Of a stretch of DNA of 64,000 bases, positions 35,648-45,427 are shown piece by piece; within the stretch, counting starts at the first letter, position 1, and each line of letters opens with the position of its first letter. The translations under genes and the position numbers were made by a program. This DNA comes from Microbulbifer aggregans (GTDB lineage Bacteria > Pseudomonadota > Gammaproteobacteria > Pseudomonadales > Cellvibrionaceae): NCBI RefSeq assembly GCF_020524005.1, contig NZ_JAIVKK010000005.1, positions 62,001-126,000 of the forward strand. The letters are read 5' to 3'. Under the pieces are notes generated by a model. The model was not told the origin of the DNA. It did not search any database and saw only the letters and a list, made by a program, of their open reading frames with translations.

Positions 35648-35989
35648 TGTCGCCCCATGAAATGGCCGGAAGCTACCGGGATTGTTACCGGTTCGCGTTT
35701 CCTGCCAGATTTATTGTTATCAAGGAAGGCGACAATTTACCGCAATTGAGGTGGCGCGCAACAGCCCGACACACTCCATAGCACAATGATATTAAACAAA
35801 CCAAACGACGGGCGAAGGTGACGATGCCGGGTGGGGCCTTGCGGGACCTCCTACGACATGGATGTCGCGAAAGAGCCCCCAGGGATAGGTTTACTACGTG
35901 TCTCGCAAGGTCCCACCCGGCAGCGTTACTGCCACCAGGCGATTTAAGTGGGCACAATTAATTAACTACCAGCTTCAACGGCTCGGCAA
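35648..35989. other. 342-bp intergenic region between amidohydrolase and M16 lipoprotein genes
   Basis: It holds the inverted-repeat element at 35825-35922; the rest is A+T-richer sequence with no gene that I can support. The amidohydrolase promoter must lie near 35650-35760. Confidence 0.6.
35825..35922. repeat. 98-bp inverted-repeat element (intergenic, REP/MITE-like)
   Basis: Outer arms of 23 bp (35825-35847 and 35900-35922) match at 21 of 23 positions, and the two mismatches would be G-U pairs in RNA. Between them are an inner perfect hairpin CGACAT-GG-ATGTCG (35854-35867) and a CCCCCAGGGATAGG segment. Its size and intergenic position resemble dispersed palindromic elements, but only one copy is in this window, so that is inference. 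Confidence 0.7.
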
Positions 35990-38833
35990 TCACTGCTTAC
36001 CAGGCAACACCTCCACCGGCCCAATATCCAGCGCTTCGATTTCTTTCTGAATCTTGCTGAGGTCGCCGACCACCATCCAGGTAAACTGATCCGGAGCGAG
36101 GTATTGCTTGGCTGCGGCCTCCACTTGCTCCTTGTCCAGAACACTTACCCGCTGCGGGTATTCGGCAATATATTCCGGCGGCAACCCCTTCTCCACTTGC
36201 CATGCGATACTCGACAACAATTGCCCTTTCGTCTGGAAGCGCGCGCTCTGCTTCAACACTTCATCGTCTTTATAATCGGACAGCTCCTTATCCTTCACTG
36301 GCTTACTGGATAGAAAATCGCGGTATTCTTTCAGCAGCTCGCGCATGGCCGGAGCAGTTTTGTCGGTTTGCACCGGCGCAAATACGATATATGGGCGCTG
36401 CGCTTCGGTATCGAGCGAAACCGCGCGGGCGCCATAGGACCAGTGCTTGTCTTCACGCAGATTCATATTGATACGGGAAGTGAACTTGCCGGCAATGACC
36501 GACGCCATGGCATCAAACGCTTCCGCCCCCTCCGGCTTCCACGGTGGCATCACCAGGCCCGCCATGATGTAACTCTGCTGGGCGCCCGGCCGATCAAGCA
36601 GGTATATACGCGCCTTCTCGGGCCGCGCCACCTCCGCCAGCTCCAGTGCCGGCAGCTCACCCCGCGGCGCCTCCCACTTGCCAAGCGTCTGGTTCAGCAA
36701 GCGGTAAATCTCGTCCTTGCTGACATCGCCCACGACCGTGAGCTGCGCGTTGTCCGGGCGCAGCCAGGTTTTGTGGAAGCCAACCAGGTCATCGCGGGTT
36801 ATGGATTTGATGGCTTCCACCGTACCGGACCCGGTCAATGGTGCACCGTAAGGATGGTCTTTTCCAAATAACAGCGGGGGCAACTTCCGCAGTGCCAGGC
36901 TCTGGGGTTGCGCTTCTTCCTGGGCAATAGAATCAAGCCAGTTGGATTTGACCCGCGCCAGGTCCTCTTCCGGAAACAGAGGACTGGAAATAACGTCGCG
37001 GAACAGCTCCAGCGATGGCTTCAACTGGGTTTTCAGGGCACTGAAACTCAGGGTGTTGTAATCCAGCCCGCTGCTGGCACCAATACTTGCACCCAGCTCC
37101 TCTTGCCGCGCGCTGAATTCCAGACTGTCATAACTACCAGCACCTTCGCTCAACATTCGCGCCACCACCGACGCCAGCCCGGGTTGATCGCCATCGGCCG
37201 ACGCGCCGCTGCGATACTGCAAACTCATGAACACCACCGGGGTATCGTGCCGCTCCGCAAGAACCACTTTGAGGCCATTGTCCAGCGTAAACGCCTGCTG
37301 CTCCGGCAGCTCCAGCTCGACCATTTTATTCACTACCGGTAACTTGCTGCGGTCCACATCCGCACCGGTAACGGAATATTTGTCTTTCGGCTCAATAATG
37401 AGTGTGTAGTGCTCCGGCGTCAGCCATTTTTGCGCTATGTCCTGAACCTCTTCCGCTGTCACCGCGGCGTAGTCTTTCAGGCTATCCAGCAAGGCTCCCG
37501 GGTCACCATAATAAAATTCCGACTGGGCCAGAATATCGGTTTTGCCACCAAAACCACCGATTTTCTCCAGACCCTTGACCAAACTGGCAAACTCGCTCTG
37601 CTTGATACGCTTGAGCTCCTCCCCACTGACCCCGGTACTCGCGAATTCGGCCAGCTCATCATTGAGCAGTTTTTCCACCTTCTCTACCGGCTGCCCGGGC
37701 TTTACATCCACCATAATAAACAACTGGCCCGCCAGCTGACGGCCGTAGTAAAACGCGCTAACACTGGTAGCCACTTTTTCATCCCTGACCAGGCGGCGAT
37801 ACAACAGCGAGTTCTTGCGGTTGGCCAGGAGAGACGTCAGCAAATCCAGCGCATTTTCTTCCTGGCTGCCAACGGCGGGTACATTCCAGATTTTATAGAT
37901 ACGCGTTTGGGGAACCTGATCCGTCATCACTTCCCGTTTTTGCACTTGGGTGGGCAGCTCCCAGCTCTTCAGCTGCGCGGGCACCGAGGTACTGGGAATA
38001 TCCCCAAAGTATTCCCGGGCCTTCGCCATGGCATCTTTAACGGTAATGTCACCGGCAATGACCAGTACCGCGTTGGCCGGCTGGTAGTAATCGGTGAACC
38101 ACTGCTTAACATCTTCGAGGCTGGCGTTATCCAGGTCCTCCATCGAACCGATGGTGGTCCACGAGTAAGGATGATCGGAGGGAAAGGTGCTCTTGGCGAT
38201 GACTTCAAACGCCCGCCCATACGGGGCATTTTCACCCTGGCGTTTTTCGTTTTTGACCACGCCTCGCTGCTCGTCGAGCTTTTCCTGACTGATGGCGCCC
38301 TTGAAGTGCCCCATCCGGTCAGACTCCATCCACAGCGCCATATCCAGCGCGCCTACTGGCACCGTTTCGAAGTAGTTGGTTCGATCATTGTTGGTCGTGC
38401 CATTCATGTCCGTGGCACCCGAACGCTGGAAAGGTTCGAAGTACTCCCCAGGTGCGTTTTCTGAACCGTTGAACATCAGGTGTTCGAACAGGTGTGCGAA
38501 GCCAGTCTTTCCCGGAACCTCATCCTTGGATCCCACCTTGTACCAGATGTTGATTGCCACCACCGGCGCCTTGTGATCCTCATGGACGATTACTGTCAGC
38601 CCGTTTTTCAGCACTTCCTTGTGAAAAGGAATTTCGATTTTCGGGACTTCGACTCCTGACTCCCTGCCGCGGGCCGCTGCCTTACTACTGGCGGCAGCTT
38701 CTTTATCTACCGTCAATGCACGATGGGTATCGGGCTCTTCCTGCGCCGACTCTTCCCGCTGGCACCCGGCAAGTGCAACGGAAATAAAAATGGCCATTGC
38801 TGCCAGCCAACGGAAAGCACTGCACATCTGCAT
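35990..38833 (-). CDS. M16 family zinc metalloprotease, lipoprotein
   Basis: Two-domain M16 (pitrilysin/PqqL-like) peptidase of 947 residues. The N-terminus is a lipoprotein signal ending LAGC, with Cys24 as the lipidation site, so it is anchored in the outer or inner membrane facing the periplasm. The zinc motif is HLFEH (His114, Glu117, His118), and a downstream catalytic Glu is in FLDEQRGVVKNEK-like context (KLDEQRGVVKNEKR). The second M16 unit (YRSGASADGDQPGLASVVAR) lacks HxxEH and is the inactive half. It probably degrades small peptides or proteins. An in-frame ATG at 38827 is also possible. Its neighbour is leucine dehydrogenase. Confidence 0.88.
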   Translation of the reverse strand: MQMCSAFRWLAAMAIFISVALAGCQREESAQEEPDTHRALTVDKEAAASSKAAARGRESGVEVPKIEIPFHKEVLKNGLTVIVHEDHKAPVVAINIWYKVGSKDEVPGKTGFAHLFEHLMFNGSENAPGEYFEPFQRSGATDMNGTTNNDRTNYFETVPVGALDMALWMESDRMGHFKGAISQEKLDEQRGVVKNEKRQGENAPYGRAFEVIAKSTFPSDHPYSWTTIGSMEDLDNASLEDVKQWFTDYYQPANAVLVIAGDITVKDAMAKAREYFGDIPSTSVPAQLKSWELPTQVQKREVMTDQVPQTRIYKIWNVPAVGSQEENALDLLTSLLANRKNSLLYRRLVRDEKVATSVSAFYYGRQLAGQLFIMVDVKPGQPVEKVEKLLNDELAEFASTGVSGEELKRIKQSEFASLVKGLEKIGGFGGKTDILAQSEFYYGDPGALLDSLKDYAAVTAEEVQDIAQKWLTPEHYTLIIEPKDKYSVTGADVDRSKLPVVNKMVELELPEQQAFTLDNGLKVVLAERHDTPVVFMSLQYRSGASADGDQPGLASVVARMLSEGAGSYDSLEFSARQEELGASIGASSGLDYNTLSFSALKTQLKPSLELFRDVISSPLFPEEDLARVKSNWLDSIAQEEAQPQSLALRKLPPLLFGKDHPYGAPLTGSGTVEAIKSITRDDLVGFHKTWLRPDNAQLTVVGDVSKDEIYRLLNQTLGKWEAPRGELPALELAEVARPEKARIYLLDRPGAQQSYIMAGLVMPPWKPEGAEAFDAMASVIAGKFTSRINMNLREDKHWSYGARAVSLDTEAQRPYIVFAPVQTDKTAPAMRELLKEYRDFLSSKPVKDKELSDYKDDEVLKQSARFQTKGQLLSSIAWQVEKGLPPEYIAEYPQRVSVLDKEQVEAAAKQYLAPDQFTWMVVGDLSKIQKEIEALDIGPVEVLPGKQ

Positions 38834-38935
38834 GGTTCGTTATCCCGGTTTTTGTCGTGAAAGGCGATGTCAACGAAGTTGCGCGGGATACAACTGGAAA
38901 AACAGCTGCACCCGTTGCGAGCGCATTTAGTTTAG

Positions 38936-38970
38936 GCAAAAAAAACGGGCGCCGTAGCGCCCGAAAAATA
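38936..38970 (-). terminator. Rho-independent terminator of the leucine dehydrogenase gene
   Basis: CGGGCGC / GCGCCCG around CGTA with T runs on both sides (minus strand CGCCCGTTTTTTTTGCC). It lies 45-80 bp past the stop at 39015. Confidence 0.9.
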
Positions 38971-39014
38971 CCTCACAGAGAGACGATAACGTCGTCGCGG
39001 GGATTTGAAATAAT

Positions 39015-40091
39015 TTACGCCGCTGCAGAATCAGCGTCGTTGAGTGTGTCCTGATGCCCGAAGCGCTCTTCCGCGATGCGGTCTGCCACATGCGCAGTAG
39101 TTTCGCCGGTTTCATCCGCACGCTGGAAAATTTCCTGCATGGTAGTGCCAATGTTTTCGATGTGCGCCTTTACCTGCTCCGGGTTGTATTCACCCAGCTG
39201 CTGGTAATAAACGTCGATAATACCGCCGGCATTAATCACGTAGTCCGGTGCGTAAAGGATGCCTTTCTCACGCAGAACCGCCGCGTGGCGCTCTTCCGCC
39301 AACTGATTGTTTGCGGCGCCGGCAATGGCACCTACTTTCAGGCGTTCAATGGTGTTGTCGTTGAGGATTGCGCCAAGGGCACAGGGAGCGAACAGATCAA
39401 CGTCCAGGTCGAAAATTTCATCGGCAGTCACCGCGGTCGCACCCAGCTCATTCACTGCGCGATCGACGTTGTCCTGGAAGATATCAGTAACAAACAGCTC
39501 GGCGCCGGCTTCTTTCAGCAGCTTTGCCAGACGGAAGCCCACATTGCCAACACCCTGGATCGAGACTTTGAGACCATTCAGATCGGTGCGCCCCCAACGG
39601 TGCGCCACCGCAGCCTTGAGGCCGACAAACACGCCATAAGCGGTTGACGGGGATGGGTCGCCGCCATGCTCCTGGCCTGCTGTCATACCGGATACGAATT
39701 CAGTGCGCTCACCGATAATTTTCATATCCGCCACACTGGTACCGGAGTCCTCGGCGGTGATATAGCGGCCACCAAGCGTGTTCAGGAAGTCACCCATGGC
39801 GCGCAGCAGCTCAGGTGTCTTTTCCTTGCGCGGATCACCAATAATCACCGACTTGCCGCCACCCAGCTTCAGGCCGGCCATGGCCGACTTGTAAGTCATG
39901 CCGCGGGAAAGCCGCAGCACATCGTTCAGGGCTTCGTTGTCATCGGCGTAGGGCCACATGCGGCAACCACCCAGCGAGGGGCCAAGGTTGGTGTTGTGTA
40001 CGGCGATAATCGCTTTCAGACCGCTTTTGGCGTCGTGATAGAAAGCGACTTCTTCATGATTATCGTAAGCGGGATGGGAAAAAACACTCAT
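39015..40091 (-). CDS. ldh: Leucine dehydrogenase (Glu/Leu/Phe/Val dehydrogenase)
   Basis: NAD-dependent enzyme that deaminates branched-chain L-amino acids to 2-oxoacids. It has 358 residues; [15 protein letters not shown] is the substrate-side motif, catalytic lysines are Lys68 (TYKSAM) and Lys80 (LGGGKSV), and [17 protein letters not shown] binds NAD. The region [17 protein letters not shown] completes the fold. GAGGAA precedes the ATG. It is divergent from an RNase II gene with 340 bp between, where two palindromes lie. The symbol follows Bacillus usage for the enzyme type. Confidence 0.88.
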   Translation of the reverse strand: MSVFSHPAYDNHEEVAFYHDAKSGLKAIIAVHNTNLGPSLGGCRMWPYADDNEALNDVLRLSRGMTYKSAMAGLKLGGGKSVIIGDPRKEKTPELLRAMGDFLNTLGGRYITAEDSGTSVADMKIIGERTEFVSGMTAGQEHGGDPSPSTAYGVFVGLKAAVAHRWGRTDLNGLKVSIQGVGNVGFRLAKLLKEAGAELFVTDIFQDNVDRAVNELGATAVTADEIFDLDVDLFAPCALGAILNDNTIERLKVGAIAGAANNQLAEERHAAVLREKGILYAPDYVINAGGIIDVYYQQLGEYNPEQVKAHIENIGTTMQEIFQRADETGETTAHVADRIAEERFGHQDTLNDADSAAA

Positions 40092-40171
40092 AAACGTTCC
40101 TCTTCGGAGGCCGGTTTTGCGGCTGCGCCAGCCTCTGCCGATTTTGTCGGCTTTGCCCGCGGCCGCGATTT

Positions 40172-40190
40172 ATTCTAGGGCCCTAAGAAT
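40172..40190. promoter_or_regulatory. Near-palindrome ATTCT-AGGGCCCTA-AGAAT
   Basis: Inverted 5-bp arms around a near-palindromic centre, 80-100 bp upstream of the leucine dehydrogenase start on one side and 240 bp upstream of the RNase II gene on the other. A regulator site is suggested but unproven. Confidence 0.35.
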
Positions 40191-40240
40191 ATATCCACTG
40201 CCCCAATAAAGACATTGCGATCTTTGCGCAAACTGACCAC

Positions 40241-40254
40241 GCATACCCGTATGC
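40241..40254. promoter_or_regulatory. Perfect inverted repeat GCATAC-CC-GTATGC
   Basis: 6-bp arms with a 2-bp spacer in the divergent promoter region. It is a candidate operator for leucine dehydrogenase or the RNase II gene. Confidence 0.4.
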
Positions 40255-40393
40255 ATCCCAATTTTTACGGATTTTTAGGATGGAATATCATATTTGAACC
40301 ATATCGCCCAAATAGTCACCTAAAGGAAGGCATTGCCTGCCGCGCGCCATCAGACTCCCCCCAGCTATCTCTGGTCTGTTAACCCCGGTCTGG

Positions 40394-40399
40394 TAGAAT
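40394..40399 (+). promoter_or_regulatory. Probable extended -10 of the RNase II-like gene
   Basis: TGG-TAGAAT precedes the coding start by 33 bp. A -35 at 17 bp (CTGGTC) is poor. It recurs in the same form before gyrA. Confidence 0.4.
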
Positions 40400-40431
40400 C
40401 CGCGCCCAAACAGACCCATAGAGATTTATTC

Positions 40432-42405
40432 ATGCTCAATGCCGACGCCCTCAAGCAGCTCAATCAGCTGAAATCCGACATCCGCTCCACCAAGGAATTC
40501 GCCGAAGGGCGAGTACGCGGCAGCAATGGCAAATTCGGATTTGTGGTATTGGACGATGGTCGCGAAGCCTTTTTGGCGCCGGCGGAAATGGACCGGGTAT
40601 TTCCGGGTGACCGCGTGCGAGTCAGCCTGACGGAAGAGGACCAGGGCAAGCTCTCCGCAGAACTGGACTCACTACTCGAATCCGACCTTAAATACCTCGT
40701 GGGCGAGTACGTACAGCGCGGTCAGGGCCATTTCATCCAGCCCCGTGAACACGGCCTCTCACGCTGGATTTTCCTGCCCCCCAAAGCCCGGGGTAAAGCG
40801 CAGCCCGGCGAGTTTATTGCCTGCAGCATCGCTCGCCACCCGTTCAAGGACGGCAAAGCCCAGGCCAAGGTCGAAAGTGTGGTCGGCAAGCCGAATATGG
40901 CCGGCATCGAACATGCCTTCACCGTAGCCCAATACCGCCTGCCCGCCCAGTTCAGCCAGGCTGCTTCCGCACAGGCCGACGCCCTCCCCGCTCAACTGGA
41001 AAACCTCTGCGCAGAGCGTAAAGATCTCTCGGATCTGGGCTTCGTAACCATTGATGCCGAAACAACCAGGGATATGGACGATGCTCTGGCGGTAACCAAA
41101 GCCACTGCCGGATGGACGCTGCACATTGCCGTTGCCGACCCCTCCAGCGTAATCGAGCCTGGCAGTGCGCTGGATAAGGACGCTCGCGCTCGCGCGAACA
41201 GTGTTTATCTCACCGGCGAAACCCTTCCCATGCTGCCCAACAACCTGTGTGAAAGCGGCTTCTCCCTTCTGGAAGGTGAATTGCGACCGGCACTGGTAAT
41301 GCACATCGAGGTTGGACAAGACGGCGCCCTGAATGGGTTCGAATACGAATTTGCCGCCATCCGCTCCCAGCACAAACTCAGCTACCAACAGGTTGCGCGC
41401 TTCATCGAAGGCGACGACGCTGCCGTACCAGAAGGCCAGCACATCAGCCTGCGCCTGCTGGATGACCTGAGTAAAGCACGGGCGAGCTACCGTGCCGGCC
41501 ACTCGCTGGTTATGGAAGACCGTCCCGACTACGAGCTGATTCTGAATGAACAGCGCAAGGTCGAACGCATCGAAAAGGTAGAGCGGAATGCCGCCCAGCG
41601 CATGGTTGAAGAAGCCATGCTGGCAACCAATATCTGCGCCGGCAACAAGCTCGCCGAGCTGGGCGCAGGGTGTTTCTCCGTTCACCTTGGCTTCCGCGAC
41701 GAACGCATGGCTGAGATCCGCTCCCTGCTGCAGGAAACCATGCCGGAGTACGCCGAGCAGGACCTGCACCAGCTGGACAACTACCTTAATCTGGTAAAAA
41801 CACTGGAATCCCACAGTGAGCCGGAAATGCACAACGTGCTTTCCGTACTGAAACGCATGTTGCGCCCCGGTGAACTCAGTCATAGCGCGGCGCCGCACCT
41901 GGGACTCGGCCTCGCTCATTACGCGACCGTCACCTCGCCGATCCGTAAGTTCAACGACCTGCACAACCACCGTGTGCTGCGCGCTGCGCTTCAGGGCGAA
42001 ACCCTGCCAACGCTGGAAGATGCCGACACCCTGCAACAAAGCGTCGCCAACGGCCGCAAAGCGGATCGCGCCCTGCAACAGTGGCTCTGCTGCCAGTACC
42101 TGGAAGGCCTGGTCGGACAGACATTTGCCGGCACCATCACCCTGGTCAACGGCGCGGGTATCGGTGTGCGCATGGAAGACACTGGTATCAACGGTTTCGT
42201 GCGCTTCAATGGTAAAAAGAACCCATTCGAGTTCGATGGCAAGCGCCTGACCATTACCCGTGGCGAAGAGCGTTTCCAGCTCGATCAATCTGTTGAGGTC
42301 AAGCTGGCTGCGGTAGATACCGAGAAACGACGCATCGCTCTGGAGCTGGTACAGGCCGACCAGCCTGAGGCTACTGTAGAGGCGTCCGAGGAAGCCGGGA
42401 AATAA
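40432..42405 (+). CDS. RNase II/RNB family 3'-5' exoribonuclease
   Basis: Processive ribonuclease of 657 residues from ATG 40432 (MLNADALKQLNQLKSD). The RNB catalytic site is IDAETTRDMDDAL, with Asp208, Asp214, Asp216 and Asp217 at the same spacing as E. coli RNase II (201, 207, 209, 210), followed by HIAVADPSSVI. VTSPIRKFNDLHNHR is the late RNB motif, and a C-terminal S1 domain follows (GTITLVNGAGIGVRMEDTGI). Two N-terminal cold-shock-like domains are present. An upstream in-frame start at 40333 would add 33 residues of unlikely sequence. RNase R is longer, so this is the RNase II or VacB-like form. Confidence 0.9.
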   Translation: MLNADALKQLNQLKSDIRSTKEFAEGRVRGSNGKFGFVVLDDGREAFLAPAEMDRVFPGDRVRVSLTEEDQGKLSAELDSLLESDLKYLVGEYVQRGQGHFIQPREHGLSRWIFLPPKARGKAQPGEFIACSIARHPFKDGKAQAKVESVVGKPNMAGIEHAFTVAQYRLPAQFSQAASAQADALPAQLENLCAERKDLSDLGFVTIDAETTRDMDDALAVTKATAGWTLHIAVADPSSVIEPGSALDKDARARANSVYLTGETLPMLPNNLCESGFSLLEGELRPALVMHIEVGQDGALNGFEYEFAAIRSQHKLSYQQVARFIEGDDAAVPEGQHISLRLLDDLSKARASYRAGHSLVMEDRPDYELILNEQRKVERIEKVERNAAQRMVEEAMLATNICAGNKLAELGAGCFSVHLGFRDERMAEIRSLLQETMPEYAEQDLHQLDNYLNLVKTLESHSEPEMHNVLSVLKRMLRPGELSHSAAPHLGLGLAHYATVTSPIRKFNDLHNHRVLRAALQGETLPTLEDADTLQQSVANGRKADRALQQWLCCQYLEGLVGQTFAGTITLVNGAGIGVRMEDTGINGFVRFNGKKNPFEFDGKRLTITRGEERFQLDQSVEVKLAAVDTEKRRIALELVQADQPEATVEASEEAGK

Positions 42406-42513
42406 CACACCCGAGCAAGTACTTTTTAAAACTAAACTTGCCAGCCCCGGGGCCAAAAGCCCCGGCGGCCATCACCGGCCGGGAAACCCGCGGCCCACTT
42501 TCAAGGAAATCCC

Positions 42514-43986
42514 ATGTCGAATATTGCTGAACTGAACCCCGTTCCGCTCTGGAAACATTTTTCCAAGTTGTGCGAGATTCCCCGCCCCTCCAAGCACGAA
42601 GACAAGGTCGTGGCGTACATCGTCGACTTCGCCAAAAATCGCGGTCTGGACGTGCAGCTGGACGAGATCGGCAACATCATCATCAAGAAACCGGCCACCC
42701 CGGGCATGGAAAACCGGAAAATACTCGCCATGCAAAGCCACGTGGATATGGTTCCGCAGAAAAATGCCGACACCGACCACGATTTCCTGACCGACTCCAT
42801 CAAGCCCTACATCGACGGTGAGTGGGTAACCGCGGAAGGCACCACACTGGGCGCGGACAACGGTATCGGTGTTGCGGCAATCCTGGCCCTGATGGAATCC
42901 ACCGATATTCCGCATCCGGCACTGGAAGCCCTACTGACCATCGACGAAGAGGCGGGCATGACCGGTGCCAAAAACCTGCAACCGGGCTACTTTGAAGCCG
43001 ACCTGCTACTAAACCTGGACACCGAAGACGAAGGTGAACTGTACGTTGGCTGCGCCGGTGGCGTGGACGTTAATGCGTCCCTGCCCTACTCCGCTGAGGC
43101 AGTTCCCGCGGGTCACCAGGCCTTCAAACTCAGTGTGCGCGGCCTGCGTGGCGGCCACTCCGGCCTCGATATCGACAAGGGACGCGGTAACGCCAACAAA
43201 ATCGCCAACCGCATTATCGACATCGCGCAAAGCGAGCTGGATAGTGTGCGTATCGCCAGCCTCGATGGCGGTAGCCTGCGCAACGCGATTCCGCGAGAAT
43301 CATTCAGCGTAATCACTGTTGCTGCAGACCAGAGTGTGCGCTTAGCCGAAATCGTGGTGCAGGCTTCTGCCGCCATCAAGGCAGAACTGAATAACGAAGA
43401 AAAGCTGGAGATTGCCCTGGATGCCACCGATCTTCCCGCCAGTGTCATGGATAGTGCGAGCCAGCAAAAGCTGATTCAGCTGATCCGCTGTTGCCCCAAC
43501 GGCGTTGAGCGCATGAGCACAGCGCTGGAAGGTATTGCCGATACTTCCAACAACCTGGCCCGCGTGGTGACCGAAACCGTAGATAGCCAGAGCCGTGTGC
43601 GCTTCCAGTGCCTGGTGCGCAGCCTTTCCGACAGCGCACGTGACCAACACGGCCTCAATGTCGCCGCCGCATTTAAGCTCGCCGGTGCCGAAGCGTCACT
43701 GGACAATGCCTACCCGGGCTGGACGCCGAACATGCAGTCTCCCCTGCTGGCGTTGATGAAGGACGTGTACAAGGAAATGGAAGGCAAAGAGCCGGAAGTC
43801 AAAGTAATCCACGCCGGTCTCGAGTGCGGCCTGCTGGCCAAGCCCTACCCCAACTGGGACATGGTCTCTTTCGGCCCCACCATTCGCCGCGCGCACTCTC
43901 CGGAAGAGCGTGTGCATATCGAGAGCGTGGGCAACTTCTGGGAATACTTCCTGAAAGTGGTGGCCGCGATTCCTGCGGCCAACTGA
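42514..43986 (+). CDS. pepD: Aminoacyl-histidine dipeptidase PepD (M20C)
   Basis: Metallopeptidase of 490 residues that cleaves dipeptides such as Xaa-His (carnosinase-like). Motifs: MQSHVDMVPQK (first zinc His and the bridging Asp), TLGADNGIGVAAILAL, TIDEEAGMTGA (catalytic Glu pair) and IHAGLECGLL (last zinc His). The ATG follows CAAGGAAATCCC (AAGGA at 7). It is 108 bp after the RNase II gene, where a strong GC hairpin (CCGGGGC/GCCCCGG, 42446-42466) lies. It ends at the 44035 terminator. Confidence 0.93.
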   Translation: MSNIAELNPVPLWKHFSKLCEIPRPSKHEDKVVAYIVDFAKNRGLDVQLDEIGNIIIKKPATPGMENRKILAMQSHVDMVPQKNADTDHDFLTDSIKPYIDGEWVTAEGTTLGADNGIGVAAILALMESTDIPHPALEALLTIDEEAGMTGAKNLQPGYFEADLLLNLDTEDEGELYVGCAGGVDVNASLPYSAEAVPAGHQAFKLSVRGLRGGHSGLDIDKGRGNANKIANRIIDIAQSELDSVRIASLDGGSLRNAIPRESFSVITVAADQSVRLAEIVVQASAAIKAELNNEEKLEIALDATDLPASVMDSASQQKLIQLIRCCPNGVERMSTALEGIADTSNNLARVVTETVDSQSRVRFQCLVRSLSDSARDQHGLNVAAAFKLAGAEASLDNAYPGWTPNMQSPLLALMKDVYKEMEGKEPEVKVIHAGLECGLLAKPYPNWDMVSFGPTIRRAHSPEERVHIESVGNFWEYFLKVVAAIPAAN

Positions 43987-44034
43987 TGGAATAAGAACTA
44001 GCCGAAAAACGGCCGTTTAGTTCCAAGCCATACT

Positions 44035-44072
44035 GCAATAAGCCCTGCCAATCGGCAGGGCTTATTGCTTTA
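44035..44072 (+). terminator. Bidirectional Rho-independent terminator
   Basis: A perfect 15-bp stem (GCAATAAGCCCTGCC / GGCAGGGCTTATTGC) with loop AATC is followed by TTTATT on the plus strand. It serves pepD and the convergent BNR gene ending at 44070, and overlaps that gene's stop. Confidence 0.93.
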
Positions 44073-45119
44073 TTCGGTTGATCTCTTCACGGACAGCGTT
44101 GCTACCCGGCCATCGTGCCCGGCGGCGAGTATGATTTCCTTGCCCACCGCTACGCTGCCAACCGACAGGGTGTAATAACCCTCTCCTGACATCGGTTGCC
44201 AGGTAACTCCGTGATCGAAGGAGACATCACTTCCAGTCTTTCCGGAAATCACACACAGACGCTCGGCACAGGCCATCGCCGTGCGCAATCCCCGCTGGCC
44301 GGCGTTGACACTTCCCCAGCCCTGATCCCCAGAGGCTGCCAGATTGGGATACTTACCCGGACGATTCTGGAAATCGCCTCCCATCACAAAAACCTGCCCC
44401 TGCCGATTTTGGCCAAGCGCATAACCACCTGCAGTGGCGGTATCTGTGTGAAGCGGCACGGGTAAGCGCACCCAGCTCTGCCCGAAATCGGTCGTTGCAT
44501 ATACGGAAGCGGCCAACCCACCGGTAGTAAACCAGGCCTCGCCGGCTTTTCCGGCAATCAGTGTATTGCCACTGGCAGCAAACGCGGCCTCATTTTCTGC
44601 TAATGGCGGCAGGCGATTTCGCTCCACTCGGGTCCAGCTACGGCCGCCGTCGCGGGTCACCATCACCACGTAATAGCCGTCGACGGGATCTCCTAACAGC
44701 ATTCCTTCATTGCGATTCCAGAATGCAATAGAGTCAAAAAATCCGGTGGGATCAGGGTTGTCGTACAGAAGCTGCCAGTGAGTTCCGCCGTCCTCGGTGA
44801 GGTAAAGCCGCGATTCGGAGCCGGTTCCCACCCCCATTACGATTGCGGTTTGATCATCAAAGACTTCGATATCGCGGAAATCGGTGGCAGGTTGCCCGGT
44901 TACGGACACGTCCTGCCAGGAGTTGCCGCCATCAAGGCTTTTGTATACGGCACTTTCCGTCCCCGTCACCCAAAGCGAGGCTTCGCCGACGGCACTGCCG
45001 CGAAGCGATACCTCGCGCTCCAGCTGAGAGCCCTGCCAATGCGGCGCCGGATGAGCGGCCGAAACACAGGCGCTTGCCAAAGACAATGAGAACACGACGG
45101 CTAAAAGGGGTATTCGCAT
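44070..45119 (-). CDS. BNR/Asp-box repeat protein, exported
   Basis: Exported beta-propeller protein of 349 residues: signal peptide (LLAVVFSLSLASACVSAAH) and repeated Asp-box motifs SLDGGNSW, TEDGGTHW, TRDGGRSW, TTDFGQSW and SFDHGVTW, about 55 residues apart. Such repeats occur in sialidases, photosystem-assembly-like Ycf48 proteins and unrelated secreted proteins; no sialidase RIP motif or catalytic Arg triad is clear. Its function is unknown. It ends in the terminator region 44035-44072 and is divergent from the YbaK gene. Confidence 0.8.
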   Translation of the reverse strand: MRIPLLAVVFSLSLASACVSAAHPAPHWQGSQLEREVSLRGSAVGEASLWVTGTESAVYKSLDGGNSWQDVSVTGQPATDFRDIEVFDDQTAIVMGVGTGSESRLYLTEDGGTHWQLLYDNPDPTGFFDSIAFWNRNEGMLLGDPVDGYYVVMVTRDGGRSWTRVERNRLPPLAENEAAFAASGNTLIAGKAGEAWFTTGGLAASVYATTDFGQSWVRLPVPLHTDTATAGGYALGQNRQGQVFVMGGDFQNRPGKYPNLAASGDQGWGSVNAGQRGLRTAMACAERLCVISGKTGSDVSFDHGVTWQPMSGEGYYTLSVGSVAVGKEIILAAGHDGRVATLSVKRSTE

Positions 45120-45427
45120 AGTGTATTCCTGAGGTGATGCCTTGTTATTGTTGTGCAGGCTTAGTTGTGCCGGTTTGGTGGCGCAGGTTGACCGACTGCA
45201 TAGCAGATCAATATAGGTGTTTTATCCACGTAAATACAATGTGCGGAGCCAGTCAAAAAACGAACAGCGCAGACGCCCGGGAGTTGTGAGCACCGGGATT
45301 TTTTGGGACCATCTTCGGGAAATGGTGCCACCGACGCCTGCTGATACTGGGCATAACACAGGCTCGGCAACCTTCACGACGAGCGCTCGAGTTAATTTCC
45401 GAGCCTCAAACGCCGCAAGGAATGCTC
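45120..45427. promoter_or_regulatory. Divergent intergenic region between BNR protein and YbaK
   Basis: 308 bp without a gene. A weak promoter is possible on the plus strand (TTGACC at 45188-45193, TATAGG at 45212-45217, spacer 18). AAGGA at 45417-45421 is the ybaK ribosome-binding site. Confidence 0.3.

Noticed and set aside
37409..38464. Open frame of 351 codons opposite the M16 gene (plus)
   Set aside because: Antisense to a protein with an intact HxxEH motif and lipobox; the shadow has no domain.
40759..42456. Open frame of 565 codons opposite the RNase II gene (minus)
   Set aside because: Fully antisense to an enzyme with intact catalytic motifs; no signature in the translation.
42446..42466. 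GC-rich hairpin between the RNase II and pepD genes as a terminator
   Set aside because: The stem CCGGGGC/GCCCCGG is good, but there is no T tract on either side, so it is not counted as a terminator.
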